DNA from: Cyanocohniella sp. LLY | GTDB taxonomy: Bacteria > Cyanobacteriota > Cyanobacteriia > Cyanobacteriales > Nostocaceae | Assembly (NCBI GenBank): GCA_022241785.1 | Contig: JAKOMP010000052.1 | Span: 1-43,875 of the forward strand | Direction of reading: 5' to 3' | DNA: 43,875 nucleotides | Shown: one piece after another, positions 18,883-27,103 of the stretch | Position numbering within the stretch: the first letter of the stretch is position 1 | Layout of the letters: each line of letters opens with the position of its first letter | Program-made: the position numbers and the translations under genes | Notes under the pieces: generated by a model | Databases searched by the model: none | What the model saw: only the letters and a program-made list of their open reading frames with translations | Told to the model about the DNA's origin: nothing

Positions 18883-20223
18883 ATGGAAGAAGAGACGCTG
18901 AGAATTTTGGTTGTAGATGATGACGAAGTAGACCGCATGGCAGTGGGCCGGGCCCTGACTCAAGCAGGAGTTTGTATGAAACTGTCTGAAGTAGATAATG
19001 GAAATGATGCACTAGCTGCTTTGAAGTCTACTACCTACGACTGTGTGTTCCTTGATTATCGTTTACCAGACCAGGACGGTTTAACACTGATCCAAACATT
19101 ACGGGCTGCGGAAGTGAAAGTTCCTATGGTAGTTCTGACTGCCCAAGGAGATGAGCAAATCGCTGTCGAGTTGATGAAAGCTGGTGCTACAGATTATCTT
19201 TCTAAGTCGAGAGTAGGTGCAGAAACTCTAGCACAAGTTTTGCGCCATGCCATGCGGGTACACCGTGCGGAAATGCAAGCAGCTTTGGCCAACCAGCGGC
19301 TCAGAGAAAGTAATGAACAGCTGATTCGTAAGAATCAAGAACTGGAGAGTCAACGTCAACAAATTCAGTTGCAAAACTTCAAGTTATTAGAAGCATCACG
19401 GCTCAAATCACAGTTTTTAGCAACGATGTCTCATGAACTGCGGACGCCGATGAATGCCATTATTGGGTTTTCTCAAATACTATTGCGCCCTAAGTTTGGT
19501 CATTTGAACAAACAGCAAACAGATATGGTAGAGCGAATTCTTAACAATGGTAAACATTTGTTGATGCTAGTTAATGAAGTCCTGGATTTTTCTAAGCTAG
19601 AAGGAGGGCGATTAGAACTAAAACCAGAATTATTTGATTTAACAAAGGCGATTAATCTGGGCGTCGCCGAAATGCGTTCTTTAGCTGAGGCCAAAAAGCT
19701 GTCTTTGCGAGTTGACATTGACATAGAAAATCCTTGGATATTTAATGACTCAGTGCGCGTGCGGCAAATTTTAGTAAACTTACTATCCAATGCCATCAAA
19801 TTTACAGAGTCTGGTTGTATATGGGTGGAGATTGAAGAAGTAGGGAAAAATCGTGTGGCGCTCGTAGTTCGTGATACAGGTATTGGGATAGCATCCAAAG
19901 ATTTTCCCTATATTTTTGAAGCTTTTCGCCAAGTTGATCAAAGTATCACTCGCAAGTATGCTGGTACAGGGTTAGGGTTGGCCATCATTGATTCTTTAGT
20001 GCGAATGATGGGAGGCCAAATAATTTTGGAAAGTCAATTGGGAGTTGGTTCTATGTTTAGAATTGAAATCCCACGGCAAGTCTTATTAAGCCAAGATTCT
20101 GGGGGGAATTTTCCCGCTCTAGATGTGGATGGCCATGATATTTTTGGTTCTGTGCAGAACCCACATCATTCTGCGACTAAATCCAGCAAAGCATCGACGG
20201 GATTTCGCCATTTTAAAATATAA
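18883..20223 (+). CDS. Hybrid response regulator-histidine kinase
   Basis: A 446-residue protein with receiver first and kinase second. Receiver (5-125): VDDDEVDRM, Asp58 in FLDYRLPDQDG, Lys in YLSKSRV. A coiled-coil linker (about 128-170) leads to the dimerisation domain with His184 in TMSHELRTPMNAI and an ATPase domain with LLSNAIKFTE, VVRDTGIGI, IFEAFRQVD and GTGLGLAII. All key residues present. Its input is presumably phosphate arriving at the N-terminal receiver, so it can sit in the middle of a relay. It follows the small receiver gene by 156 bp and precedes a second protein of the same design by 35 bp. Confidence 0.92.
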   Translation: MEEETLRILVVDDDEVDRMAVGRALTQAGVCMKLSEVDNGNDALAALKSTTYDCVFLDYRLPDQDGLTLIQTLRAAEVKVPMVVLTAQGDEQIAVELMKAGATDYLSKSRVGAETLAQVLRHAMRVHRAEMQAALANQRLRESNEQLIRKNQELESQRQQIQLQNFKLLEASRLKSQFLATMSHELRTPMNAIIGFSQILLRPKFGHLNKQQTDMVERILNNGKHLLMLVNEVLDFSKLEGGRLELKPELFDLTKAINLGVAEMRSLAEAKKLSLRVDIDIENPWIFNDSVRVRQILVNLLSNAIKFTESGCIWVEIEEVGKNRVALVVRDTGIGIASKDFPYIFEAFRQVDQSITRKYAGTGLGLAIIDSLVRMMGGQIILESQLGVGSMFRIEIPRQVLLSQDSGGNFPALDVDGHDIFGSVQNPHHSATKSSKASTGFRHFKI

Positions 20224-20258
20224 ATTATTTCAATTTTTTTTACACAAAGTCGTTAATC

Positions 20259-21395
20259 ATGTCTGTAGTGGAAAATTCTCAAATTGATCGTATTCTCGCC
20301 GTTGATGATACTAGAGACAACCTGATCTTGGTTCAGACTATTCTGGAAAGTGAAGGGTATGAAATTGATTTAGTTACAGACGGTATCACAGCTTTGGAGC
20401 ATATTGAAAAATCTCCACCCGATCTGATTTTGCTAGATGTAATGATGCCAGGAATTGATGGTTACGAAGTAACTCGGCGGATTCGTCAAAACCCCAACTT
20501 GAATGTCAATTATATTCCCATTCTCTTAATTACAGCATTTCACGAATCTAGTGTTGTGGAAGGCTTAGACGCAGGTGCAGATGATTTTATTCGTAAACCA
20601 TTTGATACTGATGAACTTTTAGCCAGAGTGCGATCGCTCCTACGCCTCAAACACAGTTTGGATGAACAAAAGAAGATGGCCCGCCAGCGCGAAGACTTTG
20701 TTTCGCGTTTAACCCATGATTTGCGGACTCCTTTAGTAGCTTCTGATCGAATGCTAAGTTTGTTTGAACAGGAAACATTCTGCAAAATTTCCCCGGAAAT
20801 GAAACAGGCGATCGCTGTGATGATTCGCAGTAATCAAAACTTAATGCAGATGGTGAACACTCTGCTAGAAGTTTCTCGCTTCGAGGCTGGTAAAAAGACT
20901 TTAAATGATGACATTTGCCATCTTCCAGAGATTATTCAAGAAGTCGTCAGCGAACTTAATCCTCTTGCTAGTGAGAAGAATTTATATCTAAAAATAGACA
21001 CTAGCGAGTTAGAGCAACAGCCAGAAATGAATGGTGTTGTCATGGGTGACCCGTTAGAATTACGCCGTGTATTTAACAATTTGATTGGTAATTCTATCAA
21101 ATTTACAGATACAGGAGGTATAGAAATTCGGATTTCGGAAAAACTAGCTGATTCTCAGAGTCAGGGTTGGGTCACAATTGACGTGAAAGACACAGGTTAT
21201 GGTATTGCTCCTGAAGATCAATCAACCGTTTTTGAGCGATTTCGTCAAGGCAGAAATAAACGCTCAGGTAGTGGATTAGGGCTGCATTTATCCAGCCGAA
21301 TTGTCGAAGCACACGGGGGCAAAATTACCCTCACCTCTGAAGTTGGTAAAGGTAGTATCTTCACCGTGACAATACCGAAAGATAGTAATCAGTAG
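20259..21395 (+). CDS. Hybrid response regulator-histidine kinase (second copy of the design)
   Basis: A 378-residue receiver-kinase protein. Receiver: AVDDTRDNL, Asp60 in LILLDVMMPGIDG, Thr in LLITAF, Lys in FIRKPFD. The dimerisation domain has His153 in RLTHDLRTPLVAS, a variant H-box, and the ATPase domain has NLIGNSIKFTD, VKDTGYGIAP, VFERFRQG and GSGLGLHLS. Thirty-five bases after the previous hybrid kinase, so the two are likely cotranscribed. The variant H-box suggests it is not a recent duplicate of its neighbour. The signal is unknown. Confidence 0.92.
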   Translation: MSVVENSQIDRILAVDDTRDNLILVQTILESEGYEIDLVTDGITALEHIEKSPPDLILLDVMMPGIDGYEVTRRIRQNPNLNVNYIPILLITAFHESSVVEGLDAGADDFIRKPFDTDELLARVRSLLRLKHSLDEQKKMARQREDFVSRLTHDLRTPLVASDRMLSLFEQETFCKISPEMKQAIAVMIRSNQNLMQMVNTLLEVSRFEAGKKTLNDDICHLPEIIQEVVSELNPLASEKNLYLKIDTSELEQQPEMNGVVMGDPLELRRVFNNLIGNSIKFTDTGGIEIRISEKLADSQSQGWVTIDVKDTGYGIAPEDQSTVFERFRQGRNKRSGSGLGLHLSSRIVEAHGGKITLTSEVGKGSIFTVTIPKDSNQ

Positions 21396-21773
21396 TCATT
21401 GAAGAAAGCAGGGGTAGCTGGGGGAGAAAAGAACATATTTTTAATTGGTAACTAAACGCCTAAAATCCTTGCTTGATAATCAATGTTTCTTGTATTTGCT
21501 TCCCCAGCCTTGCTATCTCACAAAATCGCGTTGTTCCCAAGGCTTTTACAAAAATTTAAACCGAGAGTTTCCATGTGGGAAAGCTTTTCCAGATGGCTTC
21601 CGCGCAGGTGTACCTCATCTTATTGAGAACTGCTATGTTAATTGGTTATTATTAAATTATTTTCCTTGTTTTACTTACAGGACTTACGTAACCAACCACG
21701 TATTTTCGTCATTGCGACCGTAGGGAAGCAATCTCAAAGCCTTAATTTTCGTGGCGAGTGCGTAAGTCCTAAC
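21396..21773. other. Spacer with a MITE-like repeat
   Basis: A 378 bp convergent spacer. Two overlapping ORFs here have no recognisable content and cross the inverted-repeat element at 21679-21770; they are not called. Nothing else recognised. Confidence 0.5.
21679..21770. repeat. 92 bp element with inverted AGGACTTACG ends
   Basis: AGGACTTACG at 21679-21688 and CGTAAGTCCT at 21761-21770 are perfect inverted repeats. The same end sequence bounds another element at 37960-38101, so they are members of one family with different interiors, as expected for MITEs mobilised by the same transposase. Confidence 0.6.
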
Positions 21774-22229
21774 TTAGTATTCAGCACTTTTGAGAGTCGA
21801 GGGAGATTTAAGTTTACCTTGTAGCCGTCGGTGAAGTATCGCCTCTAAATCCTCAATCATGTAAGGTTTGCTGATGTAGTCATCAAAACCCCCTGCGAGG
21901 AGGCGCTCTCGATCCTCTTTACCAGCCAAAGCTGTAACTGCGATTACTGGAATTTCGCAAGTTAGCGGTTCTTGTTTGAGATAATGCACAATATCGACTC
22001 CACTCAGACCGGGTAACAGAATATCTAACATAATCAAGTCTGGCTGATACTCTTTTGCTACCAGTAGGGTAGTAGAACTGTCATTTTGACAAATAAATCT
22101 ACAGCCAAGTGACTCAAGGGCATAACTAAGCAGCAGTAGACTATCATCATGATCTTCCACTGCTAGAATTAAAGGCTGCTGTGAGTTGTACTTCTTTTCA
22201 TCACTCATGAAGGAATGGGCCAGATACAT
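21774..22229 (-). CDS. Single-domain response regulator
   Basis: A 151-residue receiver with a short N-terminal leader. Acidic patch VEDHDDS (24-30), phospho-acceptor Asp69 in LIMLDILLPGLSG, Thr in VIAVTALAG and Lys in DYISKPY. There is no output domain. GGAG lies five bases before the ATG at 22229 and supports that start; ATG 22208 is an alternative. It is convergent with the hybrid kinase pair and closes the sensory cluster; a role as phosphate shuttle or sink for those kinases is inferred from position. Confidence 0.9.
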   Translation of the reverse strand: MYLAHSFMSDEKKYNSQQPLILAVEDHDDSLLLLSYALESLGCRFICQNDSSTTLLVAKEYQPDLIMLDILLPGLSGVDIVHYLKQEPLTCEIPVIAVTALAGKEDRERLLAGGFDDYISKPYMIEDLEAILHRRLQGKLKSPSTLKSAEY

Positions 22230-22806
22230 CTCTTCTCCAGAAGATTGAATTGGAATTTATCGTCTCACTTAAAAATACGAGTCATCCCGCAAGGGTATAG
22301 AATCGCGCTAATCTAGGCTTGGCTCAAGTTTTACTTTTCCTTTGTTGATCAGTTAATAATTATGAGTCACGCTACAAGGATAAAGACAAATAAAATCTCT
22401 AGCCAATAGGTTTAGCAAGTACCCCTCGATTATACGCAAAATTACAGAATATGTTCCTCAGAGTTTATCAGAAGTGTCCATAAAAAATTATCATCCACCG
22501 TATTATCTCTGGTGTTACTGATGTCCGTAGAGCCAAATATACAGAATCGTAAATAGAGATTACTGTCAATTTTATCTTGAACTACTTGTCATTTATCTCT
22601 CAATCTCAGTAGAAATAACCGGACATCTTATTGCTAAATTTTTTATCTATTGAAATTTTTGTGTTACAATTGTAGTATGCAAATACACCTTAAAAAATCA
22701 AAAATTTAACATATCCTAGAGCCACATAGCACTTCCCAATTACACGAGGTACATCCTAACTCCTAGTTGGTGTCCAACTTCGATTATCGCTGCGTAATTC
22801 AGAAAT
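22230..22806. other. 577 bp AT-rich divergent spacer
   Basis: No gene, tandem repeat or strong hairpin was recognised. A perfect 10 bp palindrome TACAATTGTA lies at 22665-22674, about 130 bp upstream of the ATPase start, and could be an operator; evidence is weak. Confidence 0.35.
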
Positions 22807-24009
22807 ATGGAATTTGATTATTTTAGAAACAAAGAAAGTACTCCGAATAATAACAATGGTCAAAGTTTACTTTCTAGTGGTTGGCGACCATTTCATAGAG
22901 AGTTAGACTGGGAATTTTTCTGGCAACTATTACATAACGACAGCCACGAATTAACTCAAAAAAGTTTGAATTTAGTGAGTAATTTTGCTGAAGTTTTAGG
23001 ACGCAATAATTATGCTTGGTGGGCTAATTTATTGAATGTCGTATCTGACAATACACGTTACGAAGTAGAAAAATTCTGGAATTATATTACACCAGATCCG
23101 CAATCACCAGATCATCGGCACAAAGATGTTTTGAGTACAGAAACGCCTATTGTGCAATTTGTCAGTCGTAGCAGTATTCCTATTGACTACGTTCTGAACC
23201 GTCTGCAAGAAATTACCATATTACGAGTTTTACAAATTTTAGGTCGTCCCGATATTATTACCCAATATTACTTAGAAAGAAATTTTTATTTTCCTGTAGA
23301 TAAATTTGTAAATTGGGAGCGTCTAGACGTGATCAATACCGTTTATGCTTATTGGTCACAGGAAGATACTTGGCTGCAAATTGAATCTTATGAGCGGGGC
23401 CGACGACAATATACTTTAATGTCAACCAATCTCTCGCCGCTGATTAACAAAGCAACCTATGACTTAGCCGTGATGCTGAGTGGATATCAAAGCCGTGTCG
23501 GTAAGGTTCACAGCCAATACCCCATTCGCAGTTTTCCGGCAGATATTCAAAACTTTACTGACACAGTACAACAGGCAGTTTTGAATCAACATCAGTTAGC
23601 AGTTGTAGTACATGGTGAACCGGGTACAGGTAAAACTGTATGGACACAGGCAGTAGCCAAAGAAATTATTGTACCTTTAGGGTATGTAATTTTCATTTTA
23701 GATCATGATGCGATCGCTAACTTTGTACCACCAGGTTACTTAGAACGTATTTGCATTATCATCAACGAAGCTGATAACTTGGCACAAAATCGAGCATCTG
23801 AAGTAGCACAGTATAACAACAAAACAGAACACATTCTGGGTTTGTTAGATGGAACTTTGTACCAAAGTATCATTGATGATTCGGGGATTCAGAGCAAGCA
23901 GCGACTAGTGGTTTTAATGACTTGCAATACCACAGAAAGATTAGACCCAGCGATGTTACGTAAGGGGCGAGTAGACTTGATGTATGAGTTTACTGAGCGA
24001 TTTGTCTAG
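22807..24009 (+). CDS. AAA-type ATPase of unknown role
   Basis: A 400-residue protein whose C-terminal third is an ATPase module: Walker A GEPGTGKT (270-277), a Walker B-like strand ICIIINEADNL with Asn320-Glu321, sensor-1-like VLMTCNTTE, and RLDPAMLRKGRVDL, which resembles the end of FtsH/Vps4-type AAA domains with arginine-finger-like arginines. The Walker B Asp is Asn here. The N-terminal 260 residues are not recognised; they are rich in Trp, Tyr and Asn and hold no membrane segment. Pro-less FRNKEST and NNNN suggest a flexible start. No partner gene is adjacent in operon distance. The function (remodelling of an unknown substrate) is not known. Confidence 0.8.
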   Translation: MEFDYFRNKESTPNNNNGQSLLSSGWRPFHRELDWEFFWQLLHNDSHELTQKSLNLVSNFAEVLGRNNYAWWANLLNVVSDNTRYEVEKFWNYITPDPQSPDHRHKDVLSTETPIVQFVSRSSIPIDYVLNRLQEITILRVLQILGRPDIITQYYLERNFYFPVDKFVNWERLDVINTVYAYWSQEDTWLQIESYERGRRQYTLMSTNLSPLINKATYDLAVMLSGYQSRVGKVHSQYPIRSFPADIQNFTDTVQQAVLNQHQLAVVVHGEPGTGKTVWTQAVAKEIIVPLGYVIFILDHDAIANFVPPGYLERICIIINEADNLAQNRASEVAQYNNKTEHILGLLDGTLYQSIIDDSGIQSKQRLVVLMTCNTTERLDPAMLRKGRVDLMYEFTERFV

Positions 24010-24160
24010 TAGGGAAGTGCATTTTGCCGCCCATATATCAGCCTAATTTTCTGCCCAAAGTCAAAAGGCGTAAATACCTATTCATCGGAGAATCATAGAC
24101 AAGCGATCGCCTTAGCTGGAAAACTACTCAAAATTCTCATCACAATTGTTTTGTCAGATT

Positions 24161-24204
24161 GGGGAAATTCCCCTATCAATAGCCCCATGAGGCTGAGGTA
24201 CAAT
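24161..24204 (+). promoter_or_regulatory. Candidate regulatory site upstream of ftrC
   Basis: A perfect 13-base palindrome GGGGAAATTCCCC at 24161-24173 is followed by a TACAAT -10-like hexamer at 24199-24204, about 36 bases before the ftrC start. No clear -35 hexamer is seen. Position suggests an operator or activator site, unproven. Confidence 0.25.
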
Positions 24205-24239
24205 GCAAAGAAATATTTAAATTATGAGCGCCGATCCAC

Positions 24240-24605
24240 ATGATCTCATCAGAAAACAACACCACATCCACCGATAAAAGCCTAGAAGCAATGCGGCATT
24301 TTTCCGAACAATATGCCAAGCGGACTGGAACATACTTCTGTTCCGAACCTTCTGTCACCGCAGTGGTAATTGAAGGATTAGCCAAACATAAAGATGAACT
24401 AGGTGCGCCTTTATGTCCTTGCCGCCACTACGAAGACAAAGAAGCTGAAGTCCATGCCACATACTGGAACTGTCCTTGTGTACCCATGAGAGAACGCAAA
24501 GAGTGCCACTGTATGCTGTTTCTCACACCCGATAACGAATTTGCTGGAGATCAACAAGAAATTTCTCTAGAAACCATCAAAGAAGTGCGAGACAGTATGG
24601 GATGA
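24240..24605 (+). CDS. ftrC: Ferredoxin-thioredoxin reductase catalytic (beta) subunit
   Basis: Passes electrons from photoreduced ferredoxin to thioredoxins and so couples light to enzyme activity. The 121-residue protein holds the seven conserved cysteines: Cys34, the CPC at 59-61, CPC at 78-80 and CHC at 89-91, which supply the 4Fe-4S cluster ligands and the redox-active disulfide. Motifs APLCPCRHY, WNCPCVPM and KECHCMLF are diagnostic. Length is normal. The variable subunit (ftrV) is not in the window, as is usual for cyanobacteria where the two genes are apart. The stop overlaps the start of the DUF309 gene by 4 bases (ATGA). Confidence 0.97.
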   Translation: MISSENNTTSTDKSLEAMRHFSEQYAKRTGTYFCSEPSVTAVVIEGLAKHKDELGAPLCPCRHYEDKEAEVHATYWNCPCVPMRERKECHCMLFLTPDNEFAGDQQEISLETIKEVRDSMG

Positions 24606-24994
24606 GCGAAATGATGTCCCAAGAGTTTTGGCAAGGCGTAGAACAATTCAACTCTGGACAGTTCTATGCCTGTCATGACACCTTAGAGGCTTTGTGGATA
24701 GAAGCAAGCGAACCAGAAAAAACCTTTTATCAAGGCATTTTACAAGTTGCTGTGGCACTATATCATTTGGGTAATCGCAACTGGCGAGGTGCAGTGATTT
24801 TACTGGGAGAAGGCAGCAACCGCCTGCGACGCTACCCATCTATTTATGGCGGCATTGATGTAGACGAGTTCTTGAGTCAGAGTGCAGCATTGTTGACGGC
24901 ATTACAAAATACTGAAGCAGATAAGATTAGCACTGGTGACTGGGATGAAAATCAGTTCTTGCCTTTGCCTAAAATTGTCCTCATGAACGATTAG
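24602..24994 (+). CDS. DUF309 domain protein
   Basis: A 130-residue protein with the DUF309 signature: FWQGVEQFNSGQFYACHDTLEALW followed by FYQGILQVAVALYHLGNRNWRGAV (shown here as two adjacent helices, about 9-32 and 41-64). The invariant His and Glu of HDTLE suggest a functional polar site, but no activity is established for the family. The ATG overlaps the ftrC stop (ATGA), which implies translational coupling with ftrC. The 27-base hairpin at 25022-25048 after the gene lacks a T run. Confidence 0.88.
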   Translation: MSEMMSQEFWQGVEQFNSGQFYACHDTLEALWIEASEPEKTFYQGILQVAVALYHLGNRNWRGAVILLGEGSNRLRRYPSIYGGIDVDEFLSQSAALLTALQNTEADKISTGDWDENQFLPLPKIVLMND

Positions 24995-25154
24995 TCAAGT
25001 GGTTCGGGGTGAAAATTGGGGAATGGGGCAACTGTCCTCTTCCCCATTATGCTAATCTGACTTTTCCACATCCTGTAAAAAGTCATTTCCTAGAACTGGC
25101 AGACTTACCAAAGCGTTCTCATGCAAGGGACAGTTTATACATCTCCGTAGCCAA

Positions 25155-25367
25155 CTAAATTGCAAATTTCTTAAACGCCACCCTCACTGGTTCAGACGCA
25201 GCAGAGATAAAATTGAGCTTTTCAAAACCAATAACCTTCCCATTTTTATCCTTCATCAACAACACCTCATCCCCCGTTTCTTCAACCTCATATTCATCTT
25301 CGGGATTGCCAAACCAGACAACGAGAGTATTACCAGTTTTGTCATGAAAAACTTTTACTTGTGCCAT
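25155..25367 (-). CDS. DUF2283-type small protein
   Basis: A 70-residue protein of the DUF2283 type, with VKVFHDKTGNTLVVWFG, then EVEETGDEVLLMKDKNG and VIGFEKLNF, a small beta-rich fold. Function is unknown; family members often lie beside another very small gene, which fits toxin-antitoxin-like or regulatory pairs but is not proof. Good GGAG-type ribosome site (GAAGGAGAAGTTAT before the ATG at 25367). A 58-codon ORF overlaps its start by 13 bases. Confidence 0.75.
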   Translation of the reverse strand: MAQVKVFHDKTGNTLVVWFGNPEDEYEVEETGDEVLLMKDKNGKVIGFEKLNFISAASEPVRVAFKKFAI

Positions 25368-25531
25368 ATAACTTCTCCTTCTTTAATCGCACCTGTTGAA
25401 AAGTCAGTTATGCTGATCCCGTAAAATGTCTTTTCATCGCCATTTGCATTCAAAAATGTAATTGAGAAATTTTTACTTCCCATACCTTCCCCAATCCCTG
25501 GCAAAATCAGAGTTACGCTAAGATGCTGCAT
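25355..25531 (-). CDS. Small hypothetical protein overlapping the DUF2283 gene
   Basis: A 58-residue ORF (ATG at 25531, stop at 25355-25357) that overlaps the DUF2283 start in another frame, a usual sign of translational coupling. The composition is protein-like (SVTLILPGIGEG, NFSITFLNANGDEKTFYG, ISITDFSTGAI) and the frame has an upstream stop with no other start. An AAGG sits 11 bases upstream of the ATG, so its own ribosome site is weak. No family was recognised. It could be the partner of the DUF2283 protein. Confidence 0.5.
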   Translation of the reverse strand: MQHLSVTLILPGIGEGMGSKNFSITFLNANGDEKTFYGISITDFSTGAIKEGEVIWHK

Positions 25532-25676
25532 ATTGGCGAAACCTTGTTGCTGGGCAAAGCGTCAATATTTCAGCCAGCAGTTATCCCAAGTTATTCCAGA
25601 ATGTAGATTTTATCTCTGGACAAAGTAATTGAGATAAGTGGTATACAAGCTGATATCCTAAATTCGTAATTAATCT

Positions 25677-26174
25677 ATGATCACCTGCTATCAATTGCCA
25701 ACATCACAAATACGTCGTTTTGGATTAGCCTTAATGCTACCAGCTGCACTCTTGGGTGCGTTGGCATTTCCTACCCAAGTCCAAACGGCTACGGCACAAG
25801 CATCAGGCGACAATCGTCCCCTAACCATCCGTTCTGATGTGCAAGAATACAATGCCAACACTGAAGTAATTACAGCTCGTGGCAACGTGCAAATGTTGTA
25901 TCCGGCTCGCCAACTGCAAGCAACTGCCGCTCAAGCGCAGTATTTTAATAGAGAGCGTCGCATTGACTTTAGTGGTAACGTTTATATTTTGCAACAGGGC
26001 GTCAATAGTATGCGCGCCGAGAGAGTGACTTATTTGATTGACGAGGGCAGGTTTGTGGCTTTACCTCAAGCTAATCGTCAAGTAGAGTCCACTTACATGG
26101 TGAATGACACAGAAATTGGTGGACAAGCTACCACACCAGCCCCTGCGACACCAGGCTTAAATTTGTCTAATTAG
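25677..26174 (+). CDS. lptA: LptA/OstA-like periplasmic lipopolysaccharide transport protein
   Basis: A 165-residue exported protein with a basic start and a hydrophobic signal stretch (residues 16-33, ending near QVQTATAQA) and one LptA/OstA-N domain (about 46-140) made of repeated beta strands: RSDVQEYNANTEVITARGNV, RQLQATAAQAQYF, IDFSGNVYILQ, MRAERVTYLIDEGRF. Such proteins form the periplasmic bridge that carries lipopolysaccharide to the outer membrane. The next gene, 28 bases on, is the LptB-type ATPase, which strongly supports the role. Confidence 0.88.
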   Translation: MITCYQLPTSQIRRFGLALMLPAALLGALAFPTQVQTATAQASGDNRPLTIRSDVQEYNANTEVITARGNVQMLYPARQLQATAAQAQYFNRERRIDFSGNVYILQQGVNSMRAERVTYLIDEGRFVALPQANRQVESTYMVNDTEIGGQATTPAPATPGLNLSN

Positions 26175-26202
26175 CATTAACCAGTAAGTAAAGGCGCGAA
26201 TC

Positions 26203-26931
26203 GTGAAAATTGTTTTAGAAAACATTCACAAATCCTACGGTAAGCGAAATATCGTCAATCGCGTCAACATTTCCATTGCCCAGGGTGAAGTCGTTGGATT
26301 ATTAGGCCCTAACGGTGCAGGTAAAACGACGACTTTTTACATTGCCACGGGTTTAGAAAAACCTAATCAGGGAAGAGTTTGGCTAGATAGTCAGGAAATA
26401 ACCGATCTGCCTATGCATAAAAGGGCGCAATTGGGCATTGGCTATCTAGCTCAAGAAGCAAGTGTTTTTCGCCAACTGTCGGTACGGGATAATATACTTT
26501 TGGTGCTAGAACAAACTAATGTGCCACGATGGGAGTGGCCAAGGCGAATGCAAACTTTACTGGGGGAGTTTCGCTTGGAAAAAGTAGCCAATAGTAAAGG
26601 AATCCAACTATCTGGTGGCGAACGCCGTCGGACGGAATTAGCCAGGGCTTTAGCAGCAGGGCCAGAAGGTCCAAAGTTTTTATTTTTGGATGAACCATTT
26701 GCTGGTGTTGATCCCATTGCGGTTTCCGAGATTCAGCACATTGTTGCCGGATTACGCGATCGCGGCATGGGTATCTTAATTACAGATCACAATGTCCGCG
26801 AAACTTTATCTATTACTGACCGCGCTTATATCATGCGTGAGGGACAAATTCTCGCTTTTGGGAATGCTGATGAACTTTATAACAACCCATTAGTACGTCA
26901 ATACTATTTGGGGGATAATTTTCAAGCTTAA
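26203..26931 (+). CDS. lptB: LPS export ABC transporter ATP-binding protein
   Basis: A 242-residue ABC ATPase. Walker A GPNGAGKT (35-42), Q-loop region YLAQEASVFRQLSV, signature LSGGERRRTELARAL, Walker B FLFLDEPFAGVDP and switch His in LITDHNVRETL. The ASVFR and LSGGERRR combination is typical for LptB. It starts with GTG at 26203. It would power extraction of lipopolysaccharide from the inner membrane with the LptF/G-type permease encoded at 27104 and the bridge protein encoded immediately upstream. Confidence 0.95.
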   Translation: MKIVLENIHKSYGKRNIVNRVNISIAQGEVVGLLGPNGAGKTTTFYIATGLEKPNQGRVWLDSQEITDLPMHKRAQLGIGYLAQEASVFRQLSVRDNILLVLEQTNVPRWEWPRRMQTLLGEFRLEKVANSKGIQLSGGERRRTELARALAAGPEGPKFLFLDEPFAGVDPIAVSEIQHIVAGLRDRGMGILITDHNVRETLSITDRAYIMREGQILAFGNADELYNNPLVRQYYLGDNFQA

Positions 26932-27103
26932 TTAAAACAATTAATTCTTAAAAAGATAATTTTTATTTTTAATTTTTAACAATTAAATCTTGATTAATCA
27001 GATTACAAACTTTCAGTGAATAGAAGTTAATTACTAAGTTTAAAATCGTATATTTGTACTTTATTTTGCCTGGAGTGTTCATACTCAATTTTAAGAATTT
27101 CTT

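Noticed and set aside
21445-21824. Two overlapping plus-strand ORFs of 92 and 60 codons
   Set aside because: They run through a MITE-like inverted repeat and have no protein-like conservation signals.
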